A stretch of DNA of 64,000 bases from Wurfbainia villosa (GCA_025175895.1 JAKLTH010000283.1:2542001-2606000); one strand, 5' to 3'. Numbered from the stretch's first letter, positions 34,797-46,193 are shown. Program-made: numbers and translations. Notes: generated by a model from the letters alone, not told the origin.

Positions 34797-37700
34797 ATGT
34801 TCAACAAGATCATAAAGCGGGGCAATCGCGCGCCCGGTCCCAAGGCGGAGGCCGCCGGCTTAGCCTCCGACGGTGAGACCGCCGTCACCGTCAACCACGC
34901 CTCTAGCCTCGCCGCGGCCGCCGCACCGCAGATCGAGTCCCTCCCGCTGTTGCGCGACGTGCCGGCGCCCGAGCGGTCTGTGCTCGCGCTCCGCAAGCTC
35001 CGGATCTGTGCCGTGCTGTTCGATTTCTCCGACACGGTGAAATTGGCCCGCGAGAAGGAGGTGAAGCGGGAGACGATGTTGGAGCTCGTCGATTTCGTGC
35101 AATCGGGCTCCGGGCGGCTCACGGAGCAGGTGCACGAGGAGCTCGTACGCACCGTCGCCGTCAACATCTTCCGCACCCTCCCGCCTGCCTCCCATGAGAA
35201 CGCCGGCGCGGAGCCCGCCGACCCGGAGGAGGAGGACCCGTACCTTGACCCCGCCTGGCCGCACCTCCAGCTTGTCTACGAGCTCCTCCTCCGCTACGTC
35301 GTGTCCTCCGACACCGAGGCCAAGGTCGCCAAGCGCTACGTCGACCACTCCTTCGTGCTCCGCCTCCTCGATCTCTTCGACTCCGAGGATCCCCGCGAGC
35401 GCGAGTACCTCAAGACCATCCTTCACCGCATCTACGGCAAGTTCATGGTCCACCGTCCATTCATTCGCAGGGCCATCAATAACATCTTCTACAGGTTCAT
35501 CTTGGAGACCGAGAGGCACAGGGGAATCGGCGAGCTCTTGGAGATCCTTGGCAGCATCATCAACGGATTCGCCTTGCCGATGAAGGAAGAGCACAAGCTC
35601 TTCCTCGTCCGTGCTCTCATCCCGTTGCACAAGCCGAAGCCTGTGGCCATGTACCATCAGCAGCTCTCCTATTGCATTGTGCAGTTCGTCGAGAAGGATT
35701 TTCAGCTGGCGGATACAGTCATTAGGGGGCTCTTGAAGTACTGGCCTGTTACTAATTGTCAGAAGGAAGTGCTATTCCTCGGGGAGTTGGAGGAGGTGCT
35801 GGAGGTTACGCAGCCGGCAGAGTTCCAGCGGTGCATGGTTCCCTTGTTCAAGCAGATCGCTCGCTGCCTCAGCAGCTCCCATTTTCAGGTTTGTTTCATT
35901 ATCCATAGTCCTTCTTTTCAGTGTTCTATACTAGAAAAGAAATACTAACTGTCCGTGAGATTGCTAGCCTCTTGCTTGAACATGAACCACCATATATAAA
36001 TATGATCCTTTTGATCTGAAAGTACAAAAAAATAAAAAATAATTGGATAGTAGTTCTTTTTCGCAGTTGCATTTGTTGTATTTTTCATATGTTGGTCGAT
36101 GAACTTTTAAACGTTTGTTCTTTCATCAGTTGATTAAGGCTAATTGGCTTATTTTAAGTTTCAGTTTCATGGAGCAAAACTGTTTTCTTTTGTAATCTCT
36201 ATGTTCCTTCTTTGGTTTAGGAAAGTTGAAGTGGATTCCTTGATAACTTCTCCCTTGGTTTGTTTGATTATTTTCCATTATTTACTGGAATCACTATCAA
36301 TAGCCCTTAAAGACTGATTACAATTTTGTGATCAAATTAATTGGGCTTATAATATAATGTGTGGTCGTTTTGAGCCACCCCTTGCAGTCCATGAGAAACA
36401 TTTGGAAGATGTTATTCTTTCAATGTAAACTTCCTTCTTCTAATTTGATGTTAATTAGATTCTTTCATTCTGTCTATTCTCAGAACATCTGAAGGTACAT
36501 GAAGTATATATATATACACTACTACTACTACTAAGGTTTGCATGGTTATATTGATCATTTAAATCGACTGGATTTTTTCGATATTAATGACCACTTGAAA
36601 GATTGTTGGCAATTATGACTAGGAACTCTTTAATAGCCACTTTCTACATCCACATATTGAGTTAAAAGGTAAATGTTCATGTACATTATAAGTGCAGCAT
36701 TCAATTAGGCTAGCGAATAAAGTTTCAAATTGCTTGTTGCTTGTATGTGTTATGTTGCCCAAAACATTGTTTGGTTCATTGTTTATGTGCTTTTAGATTT
36801 CACAGTATCATTATGGAACTCTTTTGTCAAATCAAGGTTCTCAAAAGCCAAACAGAAACCAGATGACTAAATAGTTTGGCAGATTATTCTCTAGTATGAT
36901 TCACGAGTACTTGAATGTTGTGTCTCTGTTAACATGTTTGGTTTCCCAACTCCCCTGACTCCATAGAGGAAGATTGTGGATAAGAATTTCTGAACTAGGC
37001 AAACAAGTGTTGCAGACATGCCCTGCTTCGCTTTCTTTTTGAAAGTTCTGTTTCCACCTTCCATCACTACCTGCAATTTTGGTATTCCCTGAATCTGGAC
37101 CCGTTTAAATATCGGTTATCTGAACTTGTTTAAATACCTGCTTTGAATGGTAATAAATAAATACTTGAACCCGGTGGTACTTGGCTTAAATGGATAAACT
37201 ATATGAGTGCTCATGGGTACTCGCAGTTTTAAGCAAGCCCAACTATTAATCCTAATTGGGTACGCCAACCCAACTCAAATGGACAAGGTGTCATGGTAAA
37301 ATTGTTGTTGTGTGACCTGCATATCATGGATTTGAGTCAAGAAAATAACCTCTTGCAAAGTAGGATAAAATTGTGTATAATAGATCCTTCTTTGGAATTT
37401 TACATTGGCAAGAGCTTCGTGTACCGGGCTGTTTTTCTTTTGTTGGTTGTGGAAATCTTGTTTGATGTTTTCTTCTGTGCTATCACTATGGCATCGCATT
37501 CAGTAGAAACAAAAAACTATGGAACTTGTGTGTGCGTTAAGTATATTTCAGATAATGTGATAGTCGGTGTCATATGGTATGCGAGGGTCTTTCCGATGAA
37601 TATAAACATAAATTTCTTCCTTTTTCTTAGCTGGCTGATGGCCTTAACAAAACACGAATATGAGACAGGTCTTGAAGAATATTCTAGGTAGGTCTTGCCT

Positions 37701-38718
37701 TTAACATAATGTTGTAATCCAATTACTTGACCTTTTGAAACTGAACAAACTGCACAATTTATCTTTATCTAGAAATTCTGATGTTGAGAATTTTATTCAT
37801 GTGGATTTCTTCCTTCAGCTATGTTTACTTTACTTTCAAACTGTCATGGCTTATTATTGAGGAATCTATGAAATTCTTGTGCATGCCAAATCTACAAACA
37901 ATCTGAGACTTCCATCTATGCAATCTGATATTCCTGATAACCGATGAAATTCCTCCAGTGGCCTTACTATTTGCCTACTGAGATTGCAATAACAAATTAA
38001 GATATAGATATTTAGTTGGATGATTAAGGCTTCAGCCTCTCTACTGCTTTATAAATTGTGCTTTATTACAGAAGGGGAGTTGTTTTGTGACCTAGAGATC
38101 ACGGGTTCAAGTTCTGAAAATAGTCTCTTGCAAAGCAAGATAAGATTGCGTATTATAGACTTTTCTCCGAGACTCTACGAAGTGGGAGTTTTGTGCATTA
38201 CAAATGAAAAACCTTCTTCGCATTACTTGGCCTTGTGTTTTTTCCTGTGCTCTGCTTTGCATTTTGTTCCATACTGGTGCAGAATTTCGATAGTAACATA
38301 AAATGCATTCGCATATATGCAAAATTCTCATGGATTTTTGATTTGTTTTTCTCCGCTCTTTCTTATATCTATAGATGAAAATGTATCGCAGGTAGCCGAA
38401 CGGGCTTTGTTTCTCTGGAACAACGATCACATTATAAGCTTAATCGCTCAAAACCGCAGCGTGATACTGCCCATCCTATTCGAGGCACTAGAGAAGAACA
38501 TGCAAGGCCATTGGAACCAATCAATTCACGGTCTAACAGCCAATGTTCGCAAGATGTTCGTCGATATGGACGGTCATCTGTTCGAAGAGTGCCAACGGCA
38601 GCACCTAGACAAGGAAGAGAAAGCCAAGTATTTGGAAGAGCAAAGGGAGTCGGCATGGAGAAGTATAGAAGCTGCTATCCAGTCCAAGGCTTCAGAAGAC
38701 ATGGTTCTAGCCAATTAG
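34797..38718 (+). CDS. PP2A B' (B56) regulatory subunit
   Basis: Regulatory B subunit that docks substrates onto the protein phosphatase 2A core (A and C subunits). It consists of HEAT-like helical repeats. Exon 1 is 34797-35888 (364 codons) and exon 2 is 38392-38718, joined across a 2503-bp intron in phase 0 (472 aa). After a variable Ala-rich N-terminus starting MFNKIIKRGNR, the conserved core appears. It includes LFDFSDTVKLAREKEVKRE, EEDPYLDPAWPHLQLVYELL, FVLRLLDLFDSEDPREREYL, the strongly conserved KFMVHRPFIRRAINNIFYRF, and HKPKPVAMYHQQLSYCIVQF. Exon 2 contains VAERALFLWNN and LTANVRKMFVDMD. Length and block order match plant B' proteins of the roughly 490-residue class. The first exon is very GC-rich. 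The start ATG is the first in frame and agrees with the family N-terminus. Confidence 0.95.
37283..37441 (+). mobile_element. tRNA-derived SINE, copy 1 (PP2A B' intron)
   Basis: Contains a B-box-like GATTTGAGTC, then CCTCTTGCAAAGTAGG, GTATAATAGATCCTTC and GAGCTTCGTGTACCGGGCTG with a T-rich end. This is the standard layout of a common plant SINE. It is diverged from copy 2. Confidence 0.7.
38071..38206 (+). mobile_element. tRNA-derived SINE, copy 2 (PP2A B' intron)
   Basis: Contains a B-box-like GGGTTCAAGTTC, then CTCTTGCAAAGCAAGATAAG and GTATTATAGACTTTTC, in the same order as the copy 0.8 kb upstream and in the same orientation. The distal end is more decayed. Confidence 0.65.
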
Positions 38719-39074
38719 CCAAATTTGTAAGTAAGTAAAATTATGTCTTGCCCCCAATAACTTCCTCATGCATGATTCAATGATTTTGTTTTTTTAATCA
38801 ATGGGAAGAGTAATAAAAGGATTAGAGTTCTATCAATTTTTTTTTTTAGAATTTACATTATATAAAACAAAAAATCTTCATCTATTTTCACCCATTTCAA
38901 ATAATGATGTCATTTTTGTTTAGCTAGATCATATAAACACTCGTTGAACTATCATTGCATCAAATGAACTAGATTGGTGCCTGTGATTTCTTGGTTTTCT
39001 GATTCAGATAAAACTTGATGGCACAGGATGCAGCACAGTGGAATCCATGAATTTCTGGCTCAACAACAGCATCA

Positions 39075-39126
<52 letters not shown>

Positions 39127-39420
39127 GGGAGGGTTTCATTAAGTCTAAGAAATCTGCCACCTCAGCAATTTATGAGTTCTGTCGTTCAAAGAGCAAAGGA
39201 TGGATCACAAAAGTGAGGCAGAGGTTTAAGTTACGCATTGCAAGTGATGTTACAAGTGAGAGAGAGAGAGAGGTAGTAGATGTCGTAACTACGACCAAAG
39301 AGTGAAGGCTCTAAGAAGAGTACCGTTTCCGACATGTTTTTTTTCCTTTTGATTTTATTTTATTTTTACCCTTGTTTGAACAATGTGTTCATATGAAAAC
39401 AACTAGGACAATGTGATTAT
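38719..39420. other. 3' UTR/intergenic after PP2A B', with an (AT)n tract
   Basis: Likely holds the 3' UTR of the PP2A gene. An uninterrupted (AT)n tract lies at 39077-39125, and a GAGAGAGAGAGA run is near 39260. The open frames reading IYIYIY are artefacts of the AT tract. Confidence 0.5.
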
Positions 39421-39423
39421 TAG

Positions 39424-39916
39424 GCATGTTTAACGGATTGAGTTAACTCGAAATCGAGTCAGAATCAATCTGTTAAATTCGGAATCGGAATCGATTCGGA
39501 TGAAGCGGTTTCAGAATCGAATCGAAACCGCTTCAATTCCGATTCGGTTTGGTTCGGTTCAGTTCCAATTGGTTTGGAACCGTTTCAGAATCGGTTCTGA
39601 TTTCGATTTGGATTTAGTTTCGATTGTTAATTTAAAAGTAGAAATTTTTAGCATATTAATATCTCTATAAAATTATTTTGCAATAGAAAAAAAAAAGAAT
39701 AAGATCATCAACATATTAGATGAATTTGGAAGCTCAAATTTGAGGAATGTGGTTCGGAATTGTTTCAGAATCGGAACCAATTCGGAATCGATTTTGAACT
39801 AGTTCAGATCGGTTCCAACATTGACAGATTCGGAATCGATTTTGAACTAGTTCGGATCGGTTCCAACATCGCCAGATTCGGAATCGATTGGAATCGGAAT
39901 CGATAAGCATGTTTAA
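39424..39916. mobile_element. Non-autonomous element rich in GGAATCGATT words
   Basis: About 480 bp built from GAATCGGAATCGATT-type words, with a nearly perfect direct duplication of about 47 bp (GATTCGGAATCGATTTTGAA and following, at about 39780 and 39827). GCATGTTTAA occurs at 39424-39433 and 39907-39916, a possible 9-10 bp target duplication of the Mutator type. Terminal inverted repeats are not clear. Confidence 0.45.
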
Positions 39917-40514
39917 TTAAGATTCAATTATGGACCTACAAAGTTAAGTATTAATGTTTTTAATTCCTTTTTAATGTTCCAAAATATCCAAATCTTGATA
40001 ATATATAAATGTAATTTTTTGCTATTTCAAATAGGGATTCAATTGAGATTTTCAAACTCTTGTAATTATTTTCTACATTTATTAGAATAGTAATGACAAG
40101 ATAATATAAAAGAGTACTTCATTAAATATTCTTTTGTTCTTTCCTCTTAACTTCTTTCATACTTTGTTGAGGTGTATATGTGATAGAAGAAGATTATAAT
40201 GGTGAAAAACTCATCTTGTTAATATTAAAATATTAGTCAAAAAAATTTATATAATTTTTTTTCACATGTTTCATCTTTTGATATTTCTCAATCCGTGCGT
40301 CAACCCGTGCTCACGATGGACTGATCCGTTTAGACCCACAACCTGTGCGAATTGATCCATTTATTCTCGCCAAAATGACGAGTTGATAAAATTTCAATCA
40401 AATTCGCTTAAATTATTTAGCGGGACGGGTCAATTCAATGGGCTTAACTCAACTTGACAGATCTAGTTATTTTTGCCTCTGCGGGTGCGACGTATTGATA
40501 AATCAATGGGTACA

Positions 40515-40650
40515 ATTGCACAATGAACAAGAGTCGATTTCGAAGACAATCTAAAGCTCTATTCCATATTCAAATTGTCATTTATTGTCTTACCAATCGC
40601 TCTACGATATAATCTTTTCGTAATTTATTGCCTCTCAAATTCTGGAGGAT
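40515..40650 (-). repeat. Dispersed repeat family F1, copy 7 (diverged)
   Basis: Contains AAGAGTCGATTTCGAAGAC, CATATTCAAATTGTC, CAATCGCTCTACGATA and TAATTTATTGCCTCTC, in the family order. Confidence 0.5.
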
Positions 40651-41162
40651 CCAAATGAAGGGCCACCGGCGATTTCCACCTTTGCACAACAAGGATGAGG
40701 TGATTTTGACAAAGCAATTGAGTTGGCCGCATATGTTGATAACATAAAATTGTTCCTTCCTTTGCTCAATGCTGAATTATTTCCTCTCACTAGGCTTTCA
40801 TTCATCGACAACGCAATAACCGTTTTAGAGCGTCTGACAAACCCATTAGTTGCCTATAATTAGATTCCATTTGTTGGCTCTATTTTTATTTTTAAAATAT
40901 AGAAATATCATATTAATGATCTCTTTCGATTATCTCTAGTGGTAAAAGAGATAAATTAAAATCCAAATTAACAAATATAAAAGAAAAGGATCAATTAATA
41001 ATTCAGAATAATAAAATCTTTAAAATTTGATTCATACATATTATAAACAAACCCTTTTATACTTGTCAACCCAGTTGAGCTCGTTGGCTCCATCTTGAAA
41101 TTCTTAATGAGCAAAGCTTAAAATAATTAGATCAAAAATCCTTTTTAATAAATAAATTTGAA

Positions 41163-41736
41163 ATATATATATATATATAAAAGTGATCTTCTGCGCGACA
41201 ATCTCCTATGCGCTCGTGCACTCCACGTGAGACCCACACGTAGTGTCGACATCGCCACCGAGCCGTTCAACCACTGTTGATCGTCGGACCGAGCACGATC
41301 GACGCGTAATTTGTTGACAGTCCGACGAGACTCAGATTTCGACCGACTAGCGCACAGAATCCGATGCAAACCAGTCAAAAATGACCAAATCACGCTGACC
41401 GATGAGCGCGCGCACTGTCGGTCCGTCCGGCGGATTCGATCGCAATTTGATCGAATCAGGCCGATCCTGATCGAATAGGTGCGTCATTGTCGACCGTGTG
41501 ATTTGGTATTTTCCGATGGTTTTGCGTCGGATTTCGGGCACTAATTGGCCGGAAGCCGTGCCCCGTCGAATCGTCGACGAGTTGCATGTCGATCGCGCCC
41601 GGTCCGACGGTCGACGGTGGTCGGACGGTGCGGCGGCGACGTTGACACCGTGCGTGAGTTGACGTGGAGTGCACGAGCATATAGAAGATTATCGCACATG
41701 AGATCAAATAAATAAATATATATATATATATATATA
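41163..41736. mobile_element. TA-flanked GC-rich foldback element 1
   Basis: Lies between (TA)n tracts at 41163-41180 and 41717-41736. The left end AGTGATCTTCTGCGCGACA and the interior CTCGTGCACTCCACGT recur inverted at the right end (ACGTGGAGTGCACGAG, then AGAAGATTATCGCACA). The interior is GC-rich with CGATCG-type words. There is no coding potential beyond composition-driven frames. Confidence 0.65.
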
Positions 41737-42078
41737 GAAAACTGATATCCTGCGCGTCGATTTATCTGCGCCCCGTCCGCGACTATGACCACCGCCGATG
41801 GCGTCGTCGTCGCCCGGACTGCGCGATCGACGCCAGTGGCCGTGATCGGCCAACTCGTCTGCCGGATTCGACCGAATCGCGCCGAATCCGGCGAAGGACC
41901 TTCGGCCATTGGCGACCCTTCCGCCGGATTCGGCCGACGATCGGAACCGACTCCGAAAGTGGCGGATCACGGCCACTGGCGTTGATCGCGCCAGTCCGTG
42001 ACGGACGACGCGACGACGACGCACCGGCGGTCGCATGAGTCGCGACGGCGCGGATAAATCGACGGCAGTATATCTTAA

Positions 42079-42130
<52 letters not shown>
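41737..42130. mobile_element. TA-flanked GC-rich foldback element 2
   Basis: A near-complete palindrome of about 340 bp between (TA)n tracts at 41717-41736 and 42082-42130. The left arm CTGCGCGTCGATTTATCTGC pairs with the right arm GCGGATAAATCGACGGCAG. Inner parts also pair (GCCAGTGGCCGTGATC with GATCACGGCCACTGGC; GCCGAATCCGGCG with CCGCCGGATTCGGC). It shares the central TA tract with element 1. Confidence 0.75.
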
Positions 42131-42136
<6 letters not shown>

Positions 42137-42400
42137 GATTTGTTAGTTTAACACGTGTTGTGCGATTCTTGCCTATTAATAGAAAAATACACAGTAACTT
42201 TCATCGTGCTCCGTCTCGTCTCAAGCATCCATTTTTTCACGTCCGAATAAAAACAATAAATAAAAAATATTATGTATTTTTTATCGGAGTTTGACACCCA
42301 CTCGATATCGTCATTGACAGTTGGATTCCAACCGTGATCCGATTGAAATCGAAGTCCAATCGAATTGCAATCGGAATAAATTTAAAATATTATTCATGAG
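42131..42400. repeat. Fragment of the GTGCGAT element family
   Basis: TGTGCGATTCTTGC...CACAGTAACTTTCATCG resembles the left end of the element at 33185, and GATCCGATTGAAATC resembles its interior. It appears truncated. Confidence 0.45.
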
Positions 42401-43074
42401 TAACGTGTCACTTTCCTTCCTAAAACATTGTTTATGCACATTTAATCTCCAAAATAATTATCTCTATTGAGAATTCTAATTCTCTTAATTATTATTATTT
42501 TTTTAGTGTTTTATCACCGTCATATATCGAATAATCACTCCTTTTATAATTGATGTTTGCCTGTTGAGGCACGATGTAACGGTAAGGTAAAATATAACGA
42601 TATTTTATATATTAATATGGTTTAATTTTTTATTGAAATAAATTTGATTTTAAATTTTAAAAAATATAGATAGATGATCCTGAATCAAATACGAATCGAG
42701 AGTTTATCTTTTCAGACAGACTATTAAATCGAGTACGGATTGAGAGTACTACCTTTAGTGTCTGATCTAATTTACAGGGACAATACGATCATATTATCGG
42801 ACTTAACTGTTAAATTGTGAGTATTTTTCTAATTTATTTTAATAATTAATAGAATATTTCTCGATTAAAAATACTTTATGATCAGATATACTAATAAAAA
42901 AAATATGAATTACGTTTAACAAATCTAACATTTTAAAAACCATGAAGAACTTAGGAAATAGATAATTTTTAGATGTGAAAAAAAATTTCTTCATTTACTT
43001 TGAAAAAATAATTATTCAGTAAACCTCTGAAATAATTTCGACTTCGATATCATTTGTTAAAATCATTAATGCTC
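42401..43074. other. AT-rich intergenic DNA, no gene seen
   Basis: No coding frame and no recognised repeat. Confidence 0.4.
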
Positions 43075-43830
43075 TGTTTACTTAAGAAATGGAAACTGTG
43101 GACAATTTTTTGATGTGAAATTTTTTTGTTCATTTACTTCGGAAAAAAAAAAGAATTGTTTATTTTATTTTTTTTATTTAATAAGTGGATGGATTTTTTT
43201 TTTTAAAAAAAAGTTAGATGGATTTCAGATTCCACATGTCATAAATTCTTTTCCTTTATTTAGTAAAATTTATTTTTATAGTTTGTCATCATTGTCATCG
43301 TTATCGTCGTCGATTGTCGCTGTCATTGATTGGTTATCTATTGTCGTCATTGATCATCGACCGTTGGAGTCGATCATTGCATCAATTGTTGCCGTCGTTG
43401 ATTGGTCATCGATTTTCAACCGTCATCATCGATTGTCGATTATTATTGCTGATCACCCATCGTCGTCATCAGCCATCGACCATCGCCGTTGACCACTCAT
43501 CGTCGCCGTCAGCCATCGACTGTCGCCGTTGGCCATTGATCGTCGTCGACGACCATCGATTGTTATCGTTGACCACCAATCATCACCACCATCATTATTA
43601 TCGGCGATCATCGTCGTCTCATCGAGCAACAAACAACGACGACGGTTGTCATCCTAATCGATGCAGTCACGAGCAAATAATTTTTTTATTTTATTTTATT
43701 TTTCTCTTATTTTTTTTCTATATTTTTTATTTTCCTTTTTGATTTTTTTTCTAATAAATAAATTTCTTTTCATTAGAATATAAAATCATCACATTAATAA
43801 TTTTTTCAATTATCTCTAATAGAAGAATAA
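43075..43830. repeat. AT-rich element with an (ATCGTC)-rich core
   Basis: T-rich arms flank a core at about 43280-43670 made of CATCGTCGTC/GATCGTCGTCGA words. It resembles in design, not in exact sequence, the element at 23160-23825. Open frames rich in His, Arg and Ser come from the repeat. Confidence 0.45.
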
Positions 43831-44510
43831 GATAAATCAAACGGACAGACTTGAACGTCCAAAAAAAAATTGATCCCATTTGAAAAAGACAACATCAATT
43901 TAATGTAATTCAATATAAATTCATTCCGCAAATAAAATAGTTATTTATACAAACATCACATAAAACAACTATCTATACAATATATATGGAATATACAAAT
44001 CAAAATATACGAAATATAACAAAGAAAAATAAGAAATTAAAATATTTTCATCAAAATTGTTTTTGTTCGTTTTGCAAAATTTTCAACAAATTAATAATAA
44101 ATTATTCTCTCCATCACACAATAAAGCGTACGTTTTGCTCGAACTCAGGTTTATCCTTTTTTTTTATCGAAGTAAATTGATTGTGCAAAAAAAAAAAAAA
44201 ACCAAATGATTTATTATTTGTGGAATTAAATTAAGTTGAGTGGGGCAAAATATTCGATAAATAAATAATGCAAGTTCTCGTTTGTCATTATTGATTGATG
44301 ATGCCAATGGATAATAATATTCCATAATCATCATATTCATTGCATAGTGGCTCACTAATAAATGGTTTTTCCCCCAAAAATATTTAAATAATCGCATGAA
44401 AATGACTCCATCATTATCGTTAGCAAAAGCTATATTATTATTGATTTAATTCAATTTCGTTAAAAATTTTTGAGTTTAAAAAAAAAAGAGGAAATTCAAT
44501 CCCACCACAC
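43831..44510. other. AT-rich intergenic DNA, no gene seen
   Basis: Contains poly-A/T runs (for example 44187-44200). No coding frame is supported. It lies downstream of the minus-strand gene at 44635-44940. Confidence 0.4.
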
Positions 44511-44634
44511 AATTTGCAAATTGGTCCGAAAAGAATTAAAAGCACACGCAAAAGCTTGAGATTTTATCGATTTGGTCCAGAATTTTATACATACCGCGCA
44601 GAACGCCGCTCGACCTCGTTCCTTGTTCCCCAAT

Positions 44635-44940
44635 TCAGCGCCGCCTCGGCTTCGATCGGTGGCGGTGCCTGGCCGTGCCGAAGATCCCGCAGAGCATGTC
44701 GCATCCGCGAACGTCCGGCGACGGCGGGTCGGCGGCCGGCGGAACCGCGGCGGCGCGGAACGCCTGCCTGCACCCTTCGCCGCCGTTGCCGCGGCGATCG
44801 GGGGTGGATCCGACGGTCTGGGACCGCCTCAGCTCGACGCCAGCCGCGGCCTCGTCGTCGGAGAGGAACCGCTCGTCCCACACCAGCCCCGACGAGCCCG
44901 ACCGCCGGAAGGTTACCGCGGATCTCTGCAGCTCCGCCAT
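44635..44940 (-). CDS. MAPK-substrate-like small protein (At1g80180/At1g15400, MASS family)
   Basis: Single-exon gene of 101 aa, minus strand. It opens with MAELQRSAVTFRRSGSSGLV-WDERFLS, the family's hallmark N-terminus (LQRS-x3-FRRQGSSGLVWDD). It then has a variable acidic/Arg-rich middle with RRSQTVG, the conserved PAADPPSPDVRGC block with a Ser-Pro site as the likely MAP-kinase target, and a Cys-containing CGIFG followed by a basic tail KPRRR. Arabidopsis relatives are annotated as MAPK (kinase) substrates, and some are reported to act in stomatal development. The function here is inferred from that similarity. Plus-strand frames over the same GC-rich island (up to 107 codons) lack similarity. 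The leader just upstream (44945-44995) is a CT/AG-rich repeat, common in plant 5' UTRs. Confidence 0.82.
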   Translation of the reverse strand: MAELQRSAVTFRRSGSSGLVWDERFLSDDEAAAGVELRRSQTVGSTPDRRGNGGEGCRQAFRAAAVPPAADPPSPDVRGCDMLCGIFGTARHRHRSKPRRR

Positions 44941-45589
44941 TTCTTCTTCTTCTTCCTTCTCCCTTTCTCTCTCTGTCTCTCTCTTTGATTTCCTTTAATG
45001 GCTTTTGGATAGAAGATGCGAGAGTGTTGAATCTTATCCTACTTAAAACAATGGTCAAACATCTCATCCATTATGGAAATTATTAAAATAGCCCCCGAGG
45101 CGGTGTAAAAATTCGATTAAATCGAATCAATTTATTTAGAAATTCAATTTTTATTTTTTTTAAAATATCGATTCTTTTTTTCGATTATTTCGATTCGATT
45201 TTCAATTTAAAATTTTAAAAAAAAAATCAATTTAATTGATAAAATCAAATTAAAGCTCTTCAGTTAATATTATAATATTAATCGATTAATATTTAAAAGT
45301 TAATTGCGCTGCAGGATTAATCTTGTAAAATTATTGAACTATAATATTAGTCGATCAGTACTATATTATTAATGGATTAATTTTGAAAAATTAATTTTTC
45401 TATTTTTCACTGAATTAATTGATTTTTTTATTAATTTGATCGATTTTTATTTAAAAATTTAACTAGTTTGGTTAACTAAAAAAAGTTCGATTAATAATCA
45501 ATTATTCATTTTCTATCATAGACACAGTATTTTTTTTATTGTGCAAAGGTTGAAATAATAGTGACCCTCTTAGAATTCGAAAGGGAGTA
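44941..45589. other. Upstream of MAPK-substrate gene, AT-rich, no other gene
   Basis: Begins with a GA/CT microsatellite in the likely 5' UTR, then becomes AT-rich DNA with repeated ATTAATCGATTAAT-like words. Similar words recur at 48.3-48.6 kb. Confidence 0.4.
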
Positions 45590-45720
45590 AATCATAAGAG
45601 AGTTATGCTCTATACGTGATTGGTAAGACAGTGGATGATCATCTGAGTATATGACAGAATTTTAGACCACCTCTGAAATCGACCATTGTCCATTATGTAA
45701 GTTTCTCTATTAGCTTACTA
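45590..45720 (+). repeat. Dispersed repeat family F1, copy 8 (diverged)
   Basis: GGGAGTAAATCATAAGAGAG, CATCTGAGTATATGACAG and ACCTCTGAAATCGACC keep the family's block order, with many changes. Confidence 0.4.
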
Positions 45721-45796
45721 ACGCATCACACTCGTATGGACTTATCATAGGCACAATACGATAGTAGAATAGTATTTGATTTTTTTTTCTTTGTTC

Positions 45797-46193
45797 TCAG
45801 GGATATGTTGCAACGGCAAAAGTAGAGAGGTATCTCATCGGAGAACATAGTTCGATCCTCTGCTACAACATTGTTCGATGACGAATTTAGAAAAAATTCA
45901 TTCGAGCGGCCTTGGGACTCAGGAGTTTGTCCGGTGGATGGAATACGTCTTCGGTATTGGATCGTCGTTCAGGGATGACTCAACTGCAGAGTCCGAATTG
46001 AACCGTAAAAAATCATAAGTGCTTCCCTAATTTACACTTGCATGGTAGTCATTGAAGGTCACTTAGGCTCCGATTTTATCTAGCTCAGTTGTTAGTAAGA
46101 CATCCTAAAGGTCCGTGGAATATGATCGATCATTCTCAGAAATCAGTTGGATCGAAAGTTCAGATATCTTGGTACAAATAAAAAAAATAATAT
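45797..46193 (+). mobile_element. Dispersed repeat family F2, copy 2
   Basis: Sense-oriented partner of 20150-20535. Landmarks are CATAGTTCGATCCTCTGC, CTTGGGACTCAGGAGTTTG, GGATCGTCGTTCAGGGATG, ATTGAACCGTAAAAAATC, CTAGCTCAGTTGTTAG and the A-rich end near 46176-46193. Non-coding. Confidence 0.65.

Noticed and set aside
34860..35657. 265-codon minus-strand frame opposite the PP2A B' exon
   Set aside because: Shadow of a GC-rich coding exon; the plus-strand protein is clearly the conserved one.
39028..42136. Frames containing IYIYIY runs
   Set aside because: Translations of (TA)n microsatellites.
44675..44998. Plus-strand 107-codon frame in the GC island
   Set aside because: It has no recognisable similarity and ends in a Ser-rich run from a CT repeat. 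The minus-strand frame matches a known plant family.
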